Positions 43,547 to 51,571 of a stretch of DNA of 53,995 nucleotides are shown here, one piece after another (the first letter of the stretch is position 1; every line of letters begins with the position of its first letter). Below the pieces are notes generated by a model. It was not told the origin of the DNA and made no database searches. It saw only the letters and a program-made list of their open reading frames with translations. A program made the position numbers and the translations under genes. The DNA lies in assembly GCF_900099765.1 (NCBI RefSeq), contig NZ_FNDX01000041.1, positions 1 to 53,995 on the forward strand, read 5' to 3'. Source of the stretch: Paenibacillus typhae. Lineage in GTDB: Bacteria; Bacillota; Bacilli; Paenibacillales; Paenibacillaceae.

Positions 43547-43693
43547 ACGACAAACAGCCTGTCCAAGCCGCCTAGCTAACCAATGTCATCTGTACCATCA
43601 GCCGGCTTGTAACAGGCAATCCTGCCATTCACTCTGGCGATCCTCTGCCGTAAGCAGCTATCCTTGCCGCTTCGCCTGCTGGGGATGAAGCCC

Positions 43694-45250
43694 CTATCTT
43701 ACTCTCGTTGACTCGTTCCAGCGGCACAGCTCCTGTACCAGGCCTTCGATCGTAGCCTCGTCCGGCAGCAGGCCGGGGGTTAGGCCGGCAGCAACGGCGG
43801 TTTCCTCGGTCACCGGGCCGATGCAGGCGATCTTTACGCCGGCCAGCACGGCCACCGGGTCTTCCAGGCCCATGCGCTTCAGGATTTCGATGAAATTGCG
43901 CACGGTCGAGGAGCTGGTGAATGTAACCGCATGGATGCGGTTTTCCTCGAGCAGGCGCAGCAGCTCGATATCGTCTTCGCCCGTCACCACCGTCTCGTAG
44001 GTGTCGATCTCGGTCACTTCCAGCCCAAGCTCGCGCAGCTTGGCCGGAAGCCACTCCCGCGCGAGGTCCCCGCGCGGCAGCAGCACCTTCTGGCCCGCCT
44101 CTAGCCGCGGGCCAAACGCCTCCAGCAGCCCTTCCGCCTGGAAGCGGGCGGGCAACTCCTCGGCCACCAGCCCCCGCTCCGCCAGCGCGGCGGCTGTGGC
44201 CGGCCCCACCGCGCCGATCCGGGCGCGGTGCAAACCGCGGATATCCACCTTAAGCTCCGCCAGGTGACGCCAAAAGAACTCCACGCCGTTAGGGCTCGTG
44301 AAGAAAACCCAGTCATAGGCTTCCAGCGCCCCCAGCGCGGAAGCTATGGCGGCTTTCTTCCCGGCATCCTCCGGCATGACCGTCTCAATCACCGGGAACT
44401 CGTACGGCTCGCCGCCGAGCTCCTCAATGCGGTCCACCAGCTCGCTTGCCTGGCTGCGGGCGCGGGTCACCACGATGCGCTTGCCGAACAGCGGCAGCGC
44501 CTCGGCCCACATCAGCTGCGGGCGCTGGCGCACCACTTCGCCTACCACAATGACCGCCGGCGGCTGGAAGCCGGCCGCTGTTACCTTCGCCTCAATGTCG
44601 GCGAGCGTACCGGTCAGCGTCTCCTGCTCGGCGCGCGTGCCCCAGCGCACCAGCGCCACCGGCGTCTCCGGCGGACGGCCGTGCTTGATCAGCTGGCCGC
44701 TGATGTAGCCGATTTTGGCTACACCCATCAGAAAGACCAGCGTTCCCGTAGCATTCGTAACCTTGTCCCAGTGGATGGAATGGTCCAGCTTGTCCGGGCT
44801 TTCATGCCCGGTAATAATCGACAGGGAGGACGCATAGTCCCGGTGTGTGACCGGGATGCCGGCATATGCCGGCACGCTGATGGCCGAGGTAATGCCCGGC
44901 ACAATCTCATAATAGATGCCGTTCTGGCGCAGCAGCTCTGCTTCTTCGCCCACCCGGCCAAAGATCGTCGGGTCCCCGCCCTTAAGACGCACCACCGTTT
45001 TGCCTTCCAGCGCCAGATCAACCAGAAGCTGGTTGATCTCCTCCTGCTTCATGGTGTGGCGGTCGGGCAGCTTGCCTACATAGATTTTCTCCCCGCCGGA
45101 CTTCATATGCTTGAGCAGCCTCGGACTGGCAAGACGGTCATAGACCAGCACATCCGCTTTGCGGATACACTCCAGCCCTTTTACTGTAATCAGCTTTGCA
45201 TCTCCCGGACCGGCACCTACCAGATATACTTTCCCCGTCTTCTCCGCCAT
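43694..45250 (-). CDS. cobA-hemD: Fused uroporphyrinogen-III C-methyltransferase / uroporphyrinogen-III synthase
   Basis: 518 residues. The N-terminal half (about 1-250) is a SUMT/CobA methyltransferase (VYLVGAGPGDAKLIT, RLKGGDPTIFGR, YAGIPVTHRD), making precorrin-2. The C-terminal half (about 258-515) is HemD (VVTRARSQASELVDRI, FTSPNGVEFF, CIGPVTEETA), which closes the tetrapyrrole ring. The fusion places the branch enzymes to heme and siroheme in one chain. ATG 45250 is preferred over two nearby ATGs (45259, 45256) because AAGGGG lies nine nt upstream. It overlaps the end of the hemC region by a few bases of leader only. Confidence 0.95.
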   Translation of the reverse strand: MAEKTGKVYLVGAGPGDAKLITVKGLECIRKADVLVYDRLASPRLLKHMKSGGEKIYVGKLPDRHTMKQEEINQLLVDLALEGKTVVRLKGGDPTIFGRVGEEAELLRQNGIYYEIVPGITSAISVPAYAGIPVTHRDYASSLSIITGHESPDKLDHSIHWDKVTNATGTLVFLMGVAKIGYISGQLIKHGRPPETPVALVRWGTRAEQETLTGTLADIEAKVTAAGFQPPAVIVVGEVVRQRPQLMWAEALPLFGKRIVVTRARSQASELVDRIEELGGEPYEFPVIETVMPEDAGKKAAIASALGALEAYDWVFFTSPNGVEFFWRHLAELKVDIRGLHRARIGAVGPATAAALAERGLVAEELPARFQAEGLLEAFGPRLEAGQKVLLPRGDLAREWLPAKLRELGLEVTEIDTYETVVTGEDDIELLRLLEENRIHAVTFTSSSTVRNFIEILKRMGLEDPVAVLAGVKIACIGPVTEETAVAAGLTPGLLPDEATIEGLVQELCRWNESTRVR

Positions 45251-45255
45251 CTCCA

Positions 45256-46293
45256 TCATCCCCTTGTATCCGCCAAAATCTTCTCCGCACCCCGGGCAAT
45301 CAGCTTGCGGGCCACTTCTTCACCAAGCTGTACCGGGTCAGTCCCCGTAAGCGTCTCTTTAAGAATCACCGAACCGTCCGGTGTTCCGACCATCCCTGTC
45401 AAAGTAATTACCCGTCCGGCAGGATTATTTGACCCGGCAAGACCGGACTCCTCCGCTTTCCCAGAAACCGCTTCTGCCACTTTTTCTTGATCCTCCGGAC
45501 TTTCTGCCGTTGCTACTTTCCCTTCAGCCCCAAGCACCGCAAATGCGCCAATCGGTACCTGGCAGCCGCCGTTCAGCGCACCAAGAAACGTCCGTTCTGC
45601 AGCTACCGTAAGCGCTGTCTGCTCATCATTGTACAGCGCCAAAAGCTTGCGCAGCTCGCTGTCGTCCTCACGGCATTCAATGCCAAGCGCACCCTGGCCT
45701 ACTGCCGGCAGACATACCTCCGGCTCCAGATAGGAGGTTACCCGGTCCTGCCAGCCCATCCGGGTCAGGCCGGCGGCGGCCAGCAGAATGGCGTCGTATT
45801 CGCCGTTCTCCAGCTTCTTCAGCCGGGAATCAATGTTGCCGCGTACCGGCTCAATCACCAGATCAGGGCGCAGCGCGGCCAGCTGGCTGGAGCGGCGCAG
45901 GCTGCTTGTGCCTACGCGCGCACCCCTCGGCAGCTCCTCAAGGCTTGCCGCAGCCGTGGCAATCAGACAGTCGCGCGGGTCGACCCGCTTCGGCACCGCC
46001 CCGTTAATCAGCCCCTCCGGCAGCTCGGATGGCATATCCTTCATACTATGTACGGCCATATCAATGACTTTATCGAGCATGGCCTGTTCAATTTCCTTTA
46101 CGAACAGCCCTTTGCCGCCCACCTTGGATAAGGTGACATCGAGAATCCGGTCGCCCTTGGTAATGATTTTGTGCACCTCAAAGGTGAACCCGAAGCCATG
46201 CTTCTCACTAAGCCGCGTCAGATCGTCGATGACATGCCCCGTCTGGGTCAGCGCCAGCGCGCTTTGTCTGCTGCCTACAATAATTTTGCGCAT
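45256..46293 (-). CDS. hemC: Hydroxymethylbilane synthase (porphobilinogen deaminase)
   Basis: 345 residues. It polymerises four porphobilinogens; the dipyrromethane cofactor is bound by the Cys in LNGGCQVPIGAF. SRQSALAL and VHSMKDMPSELP are standard. About 30 extra residues (TAESPEDQEKVAEAVSGKAE and onward) are inserted in the C-terminal domain after the cofactor cysteine, making it longer than the usual 310 or so. ATG 46293 has GGAGG nine nt upstream; ATG 46299 is too close to it. Confidence 0.95.
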   Translation of the reverse strand: MRKIIVGSRQSALALTQTGHVIDDLTRLSEKHGFGFTFEVHKIITKGDRILDVTLSKVGGKGLFVKEIEQAMLDKVIDMAVHSMKDMPSELPEGLINGAVPKRVDPRDCLIATAAASLEELPRGARVGTSSLRRSSQLAALRPDLVIEPVRGNIDSRLKKLENGEYDAILLAAAGLTRMGWQDRVTSYLEPEVCLPAVGQGALGIECREDDSELRKLLALYNDEQTALTVAAERTFLGALNGGCQVPIGAFAVLGAEGKVATAESPEDQEKVAEAVSGKAEESGLAGSNNPAGRVITLTGMVGTPDGSVILKETLTGTDPVQLGEEVARKLIARGAEKILADTRG

Positions 46294-46419
46294 TCTCATC
46301 TTCCTCCCGGTATCGCTTCTTCTCCCGCCACTATTCCCGCCATAGTACTCTTTTACAGTCTGCGGCAGGCAATTATATACGTTGAACCTTCTATGCGTTT
46401 CAGCCTCATTTCCCTGAGA

Positions 46420-46493
46420 TCAATTGTACAGAATGCAATAGAATGATTGTCCCGGCTGTTCAGCAAGGATTCTGTTGCACAAAGTGCAATCAC
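46420..46493 (+). repeat. Two-box half of the palindrome element
   Basis: Two 23-bp boxes start at 46420 and 46471, the 51-bp pitch of the full elements. The first has CAATTGTACA ... ATGCAATAG and the second TTGCACAAAGTGCAA, close to box 4 of copy C. No boxes are found at the positions a full element would require. It lies in the 247-nt gap between sirC-like gene and hemC, where a TATAAT (minus, 46372-46377) could also serve as an internal -10. Confidence 0.75.
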
Positions 46494-46540
46494 TTCCAGC
46501 ATCCAGGGTCCGGCGCTTCTTCCGGCACTTCCTTCCGCCG

Positions 46541-47188
46541 CTATTCCTCCCGGTTCGCCGTAATCCACGCCCGGGCTGTCTCCGGCGTCCATTGTATAAA
46601 GGTGCCCTGACGCAGCTGATTCAACACATCCAGCTGCCCGAGCCGGTGCAGCAGCCGTCTGCGGACTTCGGCAGAGGCTTCCTGCCGCTTAATCTCGGAC
46701 CGCATCATGTGCAGAAAATCCAGATAAGGCTCATACTCCTCACCCAAAACCTCCGCCAGCTGCGCGGTAATCTCAGCCGCAGCAGAGGGTCCAGCGCCTG
46801 ATGTGGAGACGGCCACGGTCAGCCTTCCCCGGCGCAGAACCCCCGGTGTAATGAAATTTCCCGCTTCCGCATGACTGGCTACATTCACCGGCAGTCCAAG
46901 CGCCTTGGCTTCGGCAGCCGCTGCTTCATTTACCGCATGATCACTGCTCGCAGCGTATACCAGAAAGGCGCCCCGGACATCTCCAGATTCATAAGCGCGG
47001 CTAATCCATTGTATTCTGCCTTCCCCGGCCAGCCCGGAGAGCACAGCCGTAAGCCCCGGACTGATCACCGTAACCACGGCTCCTGCTTCAAGCAGAGACT
47101 GTACCTTGCGCTCCGCCACAGTTCCGCCGCCGATTACCACAATCTTTTGCCCGCTGACATCCAGCATAACCGGCAAATACCCCGCCAT
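46541..47188 (-). CDS. Precorrin-2 dehydrogenase / sirohydrochlorin ferrochelatase
   Basis: 215 residues. The N-terminal Rossmann motif VVIGGGTVAERKV binds NAD; FITPGVLRRGRLTVAVSTSG and AGPSAAAEI are typical of the Met8p/SirC group. It oxidises precorrin-2 (made by the neighbouring CobA-HemD protein) to sirohydrochlorin and may insert iron, giving siroheme. ATG 47188 lies after GGAGGTG and nearly overlaps the hemX stop. Whether it also chelates iron cannot be read from sequence alone. Confidence 0.9.
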   Translation of the reverse strand: MAGYLPVMLDVSGQKIVVIGGGTVAERKVQSLLEAGAVVTVISPGLTAVLSGLAGEGRIQWISRAYESGDVRGAFLVYAASSDHAVNEAAAAEAKALGLPVNVASHAEAGNFITPGVLRRGRLTVAVSTSGAGPSAAAEITAQLAEVLGEEYEPYLDFLHMMRSEIKRQEASAEVRRRLLHRLGQLDVLNQLRQGTFIQWTPETARAWITANREE

Positions 47189-47193
47189 CCCGC

Positions 47194-48021
47194 TCACCTC
47201 CCGCTCCAGCCGTGAAATTCAGAAAGCGAGTTCAACAGGAAATTGAGAATAATGAAAGCATACCCCGAAATCGCCCAGCGGGCCATCACCATACCGCTTT
47301 TACGGCCGGATCTTTTCAGCAGAATATAGGTTATATATACCCCCAGCCCGACCATTGTGGTCAGTACCTTGGAATCCTGAAACAGCGGCGTCCGCCCCTC
47401 GGCAATGATCGACATCCCCGCCAGCACCAGTGACACCACCAGCAGCGGAACACCGGCCAGTATCGCCGTATATGAATATTTGTCCATCGTCTCGAGGCTC
47501 GGCAGCCGCCGGATGCGGTCATCCCATTTTTTATTCTTCAGCTTCATATGCAGGAACAGGTACATTATCGCAAAAACCGTCCCCAGTGTCAGTGCGCCAA
47601 AGCTCAGATTGGCCAAAATAATATGCATCGCCAGCCAGCCGTGCACCGCCCTCCAGCTCTCCAGACCATGATCTGCCGCCGTCAGCCATACCCGGTTCAG
47701 CAGAAACACACTGAAGCCGGCACCGCTGAGCAGCAGAATGGTAAATTCCCCGCCGCGAGTATAGGCAATGGCCAGCGACGTAATGACGATAATGAAGGAG
47801 AACCAGAACAGGAAATCATAAGGGGTGAAAATCGGCAGCCCGCCCTCCTGGGAGAAACGGACCGCAAGTCCCGCCATCTGCAGCAGGCCCACAACAGCAA
47901 GAAGCCCTGTGCCCAGCCGCTTTCCGCCCGGATTACGCCTTAGGCAATCCGAGAAAATAAACAGCAGGCTCAGGGCATATAGCAGCAGAGCGGCATCATA
48001 TATTCCGTTCAGCAGTTGCAT
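47194..48021 (-). CDS. hemX: HemX-type membrane protein (CcsA-like)
   Basis: 275 residues, eight or so transmembrane helices. It belongs to the cytochrome c assembly (CcsA/CcmC) superfamily; HGWLAMHIILANLSFG and the conserved His are visible. In B. subtilis HemX lowers the amount of HemA. It overlaps the hemA stop region; ATG 48021 is chosen after GGGTGAG, with GTG 48030 as alternative. Confidence 0.92.
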   Translation of the reverse strand: MQLLNGIYDAALLLYALSLLFIFSDCLRRNPGGKRLGTGLLAVVGLLQMAGLAVRFSQEGGLPIFTPYDFLFWFSFIIVITSLAIAYTRGGEFTILLLSGAGFSVFLLNRVWLTAADHGLESWRAVHGWLAMHIILANLSFGALTLGTVFAIMYLFLHMKLKNKKWDDRIRRLPSLETMDKYSYTAILAGVPLLVVSLVLAGMSIIAEGRTPLFQDSKVLTTMVGLGVYITYILLKRSGRKSGMVMARWAISGYAFIILNFLLNSLSEFHGWSGR

Positions 48022-48026
48022 GGTGC

Positions 48027-49427
48027 TCACCCGCCCAGCAGGCCTGCCGGAGCAAAAACGGTCTTAGGCACAATGAATTCAGCAGCGGATACACGTTCAT
48101 CCTCTTTTTTCTGCTTCTGCGCAGGAGCTGGTCTGCTTCCGCTTCCGCCGCCGGCTTCAAGCTGCTCCTGCAGGGCAAAGATCTGCGTGAAATACGCAAG
48201 CGCTTCGGTCCCCTGGTCTCCGCCGGACATCTCCTTGATTACATTGATCGGATCATGCATCATCTGGTTCACGATGCTCTTCGTCAGGCGGCGGATCACC
48301 TTGCGCTGATGCTCATCCAGCTCCGGCAGCTTGTTGAACAGGCTGTCCATTGTATCTTCATAAATGGCATTCGATTTGTCCTGCAGTGCGCGGATAACCG
48401 GTCTGACACCAAGCGTCTTCAGCCAGACCTGGAACTCCTCCATCTCTTCGGCAATCATCACTTCAATCTTCGCCGCTTCGCTGCGGCGCATTTCCAGATT
48501 GCTCTCCACGATGCCTTCCAGATCATCAATATCATACAGGAATACACCCTGTACATTCGCAGCTTCCGGATCAATATCACGCGGAACGGCAATGTCGATC
48601 ATGAACAGCGGCCGCGACGGGCGCCGCTTCATGCCGGCGGATACCTGATCCGCAGTCAGCACATAGCCTTCAGCTCCGGTGGAGCTGATCACAATATCGA
48701 CCTCATCCAGATGCTGCAGCGCATCATCAATCGTGCTCGGTTTGCCGGAGAACTTCTCCGCCAGCTCTACCGCCCGCGATAGCGTACGGTTCGCGACAAT
48801 CACTTCAGCCGCGCCGCTGCTGTACAGGTGCTTGACGGTAAGCTCGCTCATTTTGCCGGCGCCGAGAATCAGCACTCTTTTACCGGTGAACATGCCGAAG
48901 ATCCGCTTACCCAGCTCAACAGCCGCATAGCTCACCGAAACGGCGCTCTCCCCGATCGAGGTCTCATTATGCGCACGTTTGCCGAGCGTCACCGCCTGCT
49001 TGAACAGCTGGTTGAACCAGGTGCCGGTCACTCCCTCGCTCTGGGCAGTCAAAAAAGAATTGCGCACCTGCCCCAGAATCTGCGTCTCACCAATCACCAT
49101 GGAATCCAGACCGCAGGTTACGCGGAACAGATGGGCAATTGCCTGCTCATCCTCATATATATACATATGCTGCGTAAATTGCTCACTTTTCACATTGAAC
49201 CACTGCTCCATAAAGCTGCGGATGAAATATCCGCACATATGAAGGCGGTCTACGACCACATAAATTTCCGTCCGGTTACAGGTGGCAACAACGACACCTT
49301 CCAGCACGCTCTTGGTCTTCATCAGCTGATGAAGCGCTTCGGGCAGATCCTTCTCGGCAAAAGCGAACTGCTCTCTCACCTCAACGGGAGCCGTACGGTA
49401 ATTCAGGCCAACGACGACAATGTGCAT
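48027..49427 (-). CDS. hemA: Glutamyl-tRNA reductase
   Basis: 466 residues. It reduces glutamyl-tRNA to glutamate semialdehyde, the first step of C5 tetrapyrrole synthesis. Catalytic C50 is in VVATCNRTEIYVVVD; the NADPH motif LILGAGKMSELT and the dimerisation helix near the C-terminus follow. The last 40 residues (GGGSGSRPAPAQKQKKEDER) form a charged tail that may be a regulatory site. First gene of the hem operon. Confidence 0.97.
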   Translation of the reverse strand: MHIVVVGLNYRTAPVEVREQFAFAEKDLPEALHQLMKTKSVLEGVVVATCNRTEIYVVVDRLHMCGYFIRSFMEQWFNVKSEQFTQHMYIYEDEQAIAHLFRVTCGLDSMVIGETQILGQVRNSFLTAQSEGVTGTWFNQLFKQAVTLGKRAHNETSIGESAVSVSYAAVELGKRIFGMFTGKRVLILGAGKMSELTVKHLYSSGAAEVIVANRTLSRAVELAEKFSGKPSTIDDALQHLDEVDIVISSTGAEGYVLTADQVSAGMKRRPSRPLFMIDIAVPRDIDPEAANVQGVFLYDIDDLEGIVESNLEMRRSEAAKIEVMIAEEMEEFQVWLKTLGVRPVIRALQDKSNAIYEDTMDSLFNKLPELDEHQRKVIRRLTKSIVNQMMHDPINVIKEMSGGDQGTEALAYFTQIFALQEQLEAGGGSGSRPAPAQKQKKEDERVSAAEFIVPKTVFAPAGLLGG

Positions 49428-49502
49428 CGCTTGTTCACCATCCTAGTCTCTATTCAGTGGTGCAGGCACTGTCTTTCACATTTTCTCAAATCACGTGTGT
49501 TA

Positions 49503-49508
49503 AGTATA
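49503..49508 (-). promoter_or_regulatory. Candidate extended -10 promoter for hemA operon
   Basis: Minus strand: TGATATACT, an extended -10 (TATACT 49503-49508). The -35 is weak (TTGTAA at 20 bp). It lies about 75 bp before hemA. Confidence 0.45.
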
Positions 49509-49635
49509 TCACATCAATATAAGGCTTTTTACAAAACCTTTGAATTCTTTATGACATCCAGATAATAATTATTATAAATAAAAAACTACAAAAGCACTAT
49601 GGTTTATGATGGGTTATTTTCATTTTATTTATAGG

Positions 49636-50475
49636 TCAGACGAAACGAAGCACCATTCCTGTTTTGTCATCCGAAACCTTCAGACGGGGAACAGCCAGCA
49701 GCATGGCATCCTCCTGCTCTCTAGTGTACAGCTCATCCGTATAGCCATTCAGCCCTTTTGCCTCCATATTGTCCAGCAGGCTTTCCCAGCTCTCCGCACC
49801 CGAGTATAAGCCGTCTGTTATCAAATATAGATTCTCCACATTGGCCCGGTTGAATGTACCCTTTTCCAGAAAAAGCGGGAACTCCGGGCTGCCGTTCATC
49901 ACACCGTAACCTTCGAGCGTATTTGCCTTTCTGCGGTTATCCTGCAGCAGCGGGAGCAGCAGCCTGCGCAGCTCATGGGGATCTTCAACTCCTGCCGCAC
50001 GCAGCTCCGCCATCCGGTTCAGCGTCAGCCTGTCTATATGGGCCACCTGGGTATGCGTTAGCGCCCTGACCGCGCCACCCCTGTATTTGCACAGCAGCAT
50101 ACAGTCTCCTGACTGAATATAGTCGATAGAATACGGATTTACTTTGACAATGACATAGGCAGCTGACCATAGCGCAGAAGCATCCAGGACATCCACACCT
50201 TCAGCTTCCATTACCTCGCGTAAACGTGTGTTGGCCTGGACCGCTATCTTTTCCAGCTCCTGCCCGTCCGCCTGCCCGAAAAAGGCAGCAGCCAGCTGTG
50301 CAGCCAGATACCCTCCGGTCATTCCCTCCTTGTTGCGGTAAGGTGACAGCGAGGTGGCCCCGTCCACGACTCCGTAAATCTTCGCATTTTCATTGACGAT
50401 CAGCGCATCCTCATTCCATTGCCCGTCCCCTTGCAGCGTATATTTTTCCAATGTCCAATGGCTTATGCTTACCAT
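49636..50475 (-). CDS. PP2C-type protein phosphatase
   Basis: 279 residues. Metal-binding motifs of the PPM/PP2C family are clear: QWNEDALIVNENAKIYGVVDGA (NED and DGA), SGDCMLL, and YLITDGLYSG. It should remove phosphate from Ser/Thr proteins. It is shorter than typical PrpC and stands alone with no kinase next to it. GGGGGAG five nt before ATG 50475. The substrate is unknown. Confidence 0.85.
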   Translation of the reverse strand: MVSISHWTLEKYTLQGDGQWNEDALIVNENAKIYGVVDGATSLSPYRNKEGMTGGYLAAQLAAAFFGQADGQELEKIAVQANTRLREVMEAEGVDVLDASALWSAAYVIVKVNPYSIDYIQSGDCMLLCKYRGGAVRALTHTQVAHIDRLTLNRMAELRAAGVEDPHELRRLLLPLLQDNRRKANTLEGYGVMNGSPEFPLFLEKGTFNRANVENLYLITDGLYSGAESWESLLDNMEAKGLNGYTDELYTREQEDAMLLAVPRLKVSDDKTGMVLRFV

Positions 50476-50549
50476 GTCTCTCCCCCTTCCGTTCCTCTAA
50501 CAGCAAGTAACTGATCCCTTTACATTTCGCATAGAGCACCCGTTTTTCC

Positions 50550-50580
50550 TTTATAAGCCCAATCCATTCAGATTAGTCAA
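50550..50580 (-). promoter_or_regulatory. Candidate promoter for PP2C gene
   Basis: Minus strand: -35 TTGACT (50575-50580), 19-bp spacer, -10 TATAAA (50550-50555). The spacer is long, so strength is doubtful. Confidence 0.45.
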
Positions 50581-50615
50581 TATAAATGTCATATTTAATG
50601 ACACAAAAACAAGGA

Positions 50616-50644
50616 TTGACACATATAATCCACAATGATAGCAT
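50616..50644 (+). promoter_or_regulatory. Promoter of the riboswitch-controlled purine operon
   Basis: -35 TTGACA (50616-50621), 17-bp spacer ending TGA, -10 TAGCAT (50639-50644), an extended -10. It gives a transcript start near 50651, about 46 nt before the riboswitch. Confidence 0.65.
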
Positions 50645-50696
50645 ATATAAAAATAACAAAAGTCATAATATCTAACACAAACATTACAACATTATA

Positions 50697-50770
50697 ACTC
50701 TTGTATAAGCTCATTAATCCGGTTTGAGCGTTTCTACAGGCAACCGTAAATTGCCCCAGGCTACAAGAGA
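50697..50770 (+). ncRNA. Purine riboswitch (guanine-type), variant J3/1
   Basis: P1 pairs CTCTTGTA (50698-50705) with TACAAGAG (50762-50769). P2 is GCTCA ... TGAGC with loop TAATCCGG keeping both G's of the loop-loop contact. J2/3 is the invariant TTTCTAC, and P3 GGCAA CCGTAAA TTGCC has the canonical L3. C in GGCTAC before P1 fits the guanine-specifying position (U would mean adenine). After P3 about six nt (CAGGCT) precede P1 where three are usual, an oddity. A downstream copy of the P1 5' strand (50856-50865) can pair with the P1 3' strand. Confidence 0.9.
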
Positions 50771-50908
50771 CTCCGCAAGAACGAAGAAGCTTGAATCCGT
50801 GCTGCCGCAGAAGTTACTGTGACAGCCCGCTTTTAGCGACCTTTGCTCTGCAGGCGTCTCTTGTATTCCGGGGTATTTTTGCATATTCAGACAAAGGGAG
50901 TGAAGGTC

Positions 50909-51469
50909 ATGAGCGCATCGTATGCACGGCTCAGTGAATCCATCAGCAGCGCCAAGAACGTGAGAATCTACAAAAATAAGGATACCGCCTATGATTTCAA
51001 GCTGTACCCTTTTGGTGAGCGGGGCACCTATATCCATCCCGAGCTGATCAGTGAAATCACCGATAATCTGGCCAGCAGCATTACGGAGCAGTTTCCGGCT
51101 TTCGATTATATCGTATCGCCCGAGCCGGGCGGTCACACCTGGGGAATGCTGGCGGCCTACAAGCTGAACAAACCGATGAACATCCTGCGGCTCAGCACCG
51201 AGCTGTACGACAATTATGAGGTATGTATCAAGCGGGAGACGGCGTATAACGAGAATTACATTTATTTTGACGGCTTCACGGCCGGGGACCGGGTGCTTAT
51301 TCTCGATGATGTCATCAGCTCGGGCGCAACGATCCGCTGCATCGCTGATCAAATGAAGATCATGGGCATTGAGCTTGTCGGGGTACAGGGCATTCTGGCC
51401 AAAGGCGAGCATTACAGACAGCTGGAAGCAGACTACGGGATTCCTGTACGGGTGCTGTCGGCGGTATAA
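50909..51469 (+). CDS. Phosphoribosyltransferase family protein (Apt/Xpt-like)
   Basis: 186 residues. The PRPP-binding loop VLILDDVISSGAT is at about 130-142, and YIVSPEPGGHTWGMLAA resembles the beta-strand/loop region of adenine/xanthine transferases. It should join a purine base to PRPP. The base is not certain: hypoxanthine/guanine is covered by hpt downstream, and guanine-riboswitch control suggests xanthine or guanine. AAGGGAG lies eight nt before ATG 50909; upstream open codons lie in the riboswitch platform and are rejected. Confidence 0.85.
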   Translation: MSASYARLSESISSAKNVRIYKNKDTAYDFKLYPFGERGTYIHPELISEITDNLASSITEQFPAFDYIVSPEPGGHTWGMLAAYKLNKPMNILRLSTELYDNYEVCIKRETAYNENYIYFDGFTAGDRVLILDDVISSGATIRCIADQMKIMGIELVGVQGILAKGEHYRQLEADYGIPVRVLSAV

Positions 51470-51571
51470 CGGACGGTTTTTATGAAAGAATACTGCGGAT
51501 TTTCCAAAAGCGGGCTGCATACAGCAACAGTTGAGGAGCCGCACTCACCATACACTTAAGGAGTGAAAACA

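Noticed and set aside
43369..43575. Short plus-strand frame with repeated SSSQHPN/TSADIRRI units
   Set aside because: It arises from the 69-73-bp tandem repeat, has no ribosome site, and the repeat spacing of 73 breaks the frame relation between units.
50843..50908. Upstream extension of the phosphoribosyltransferase frame
   Set aside because: These codons overlap the riboswitch expression region; the ATG at 50909 has a good ribosome site and begins the conserved protein.
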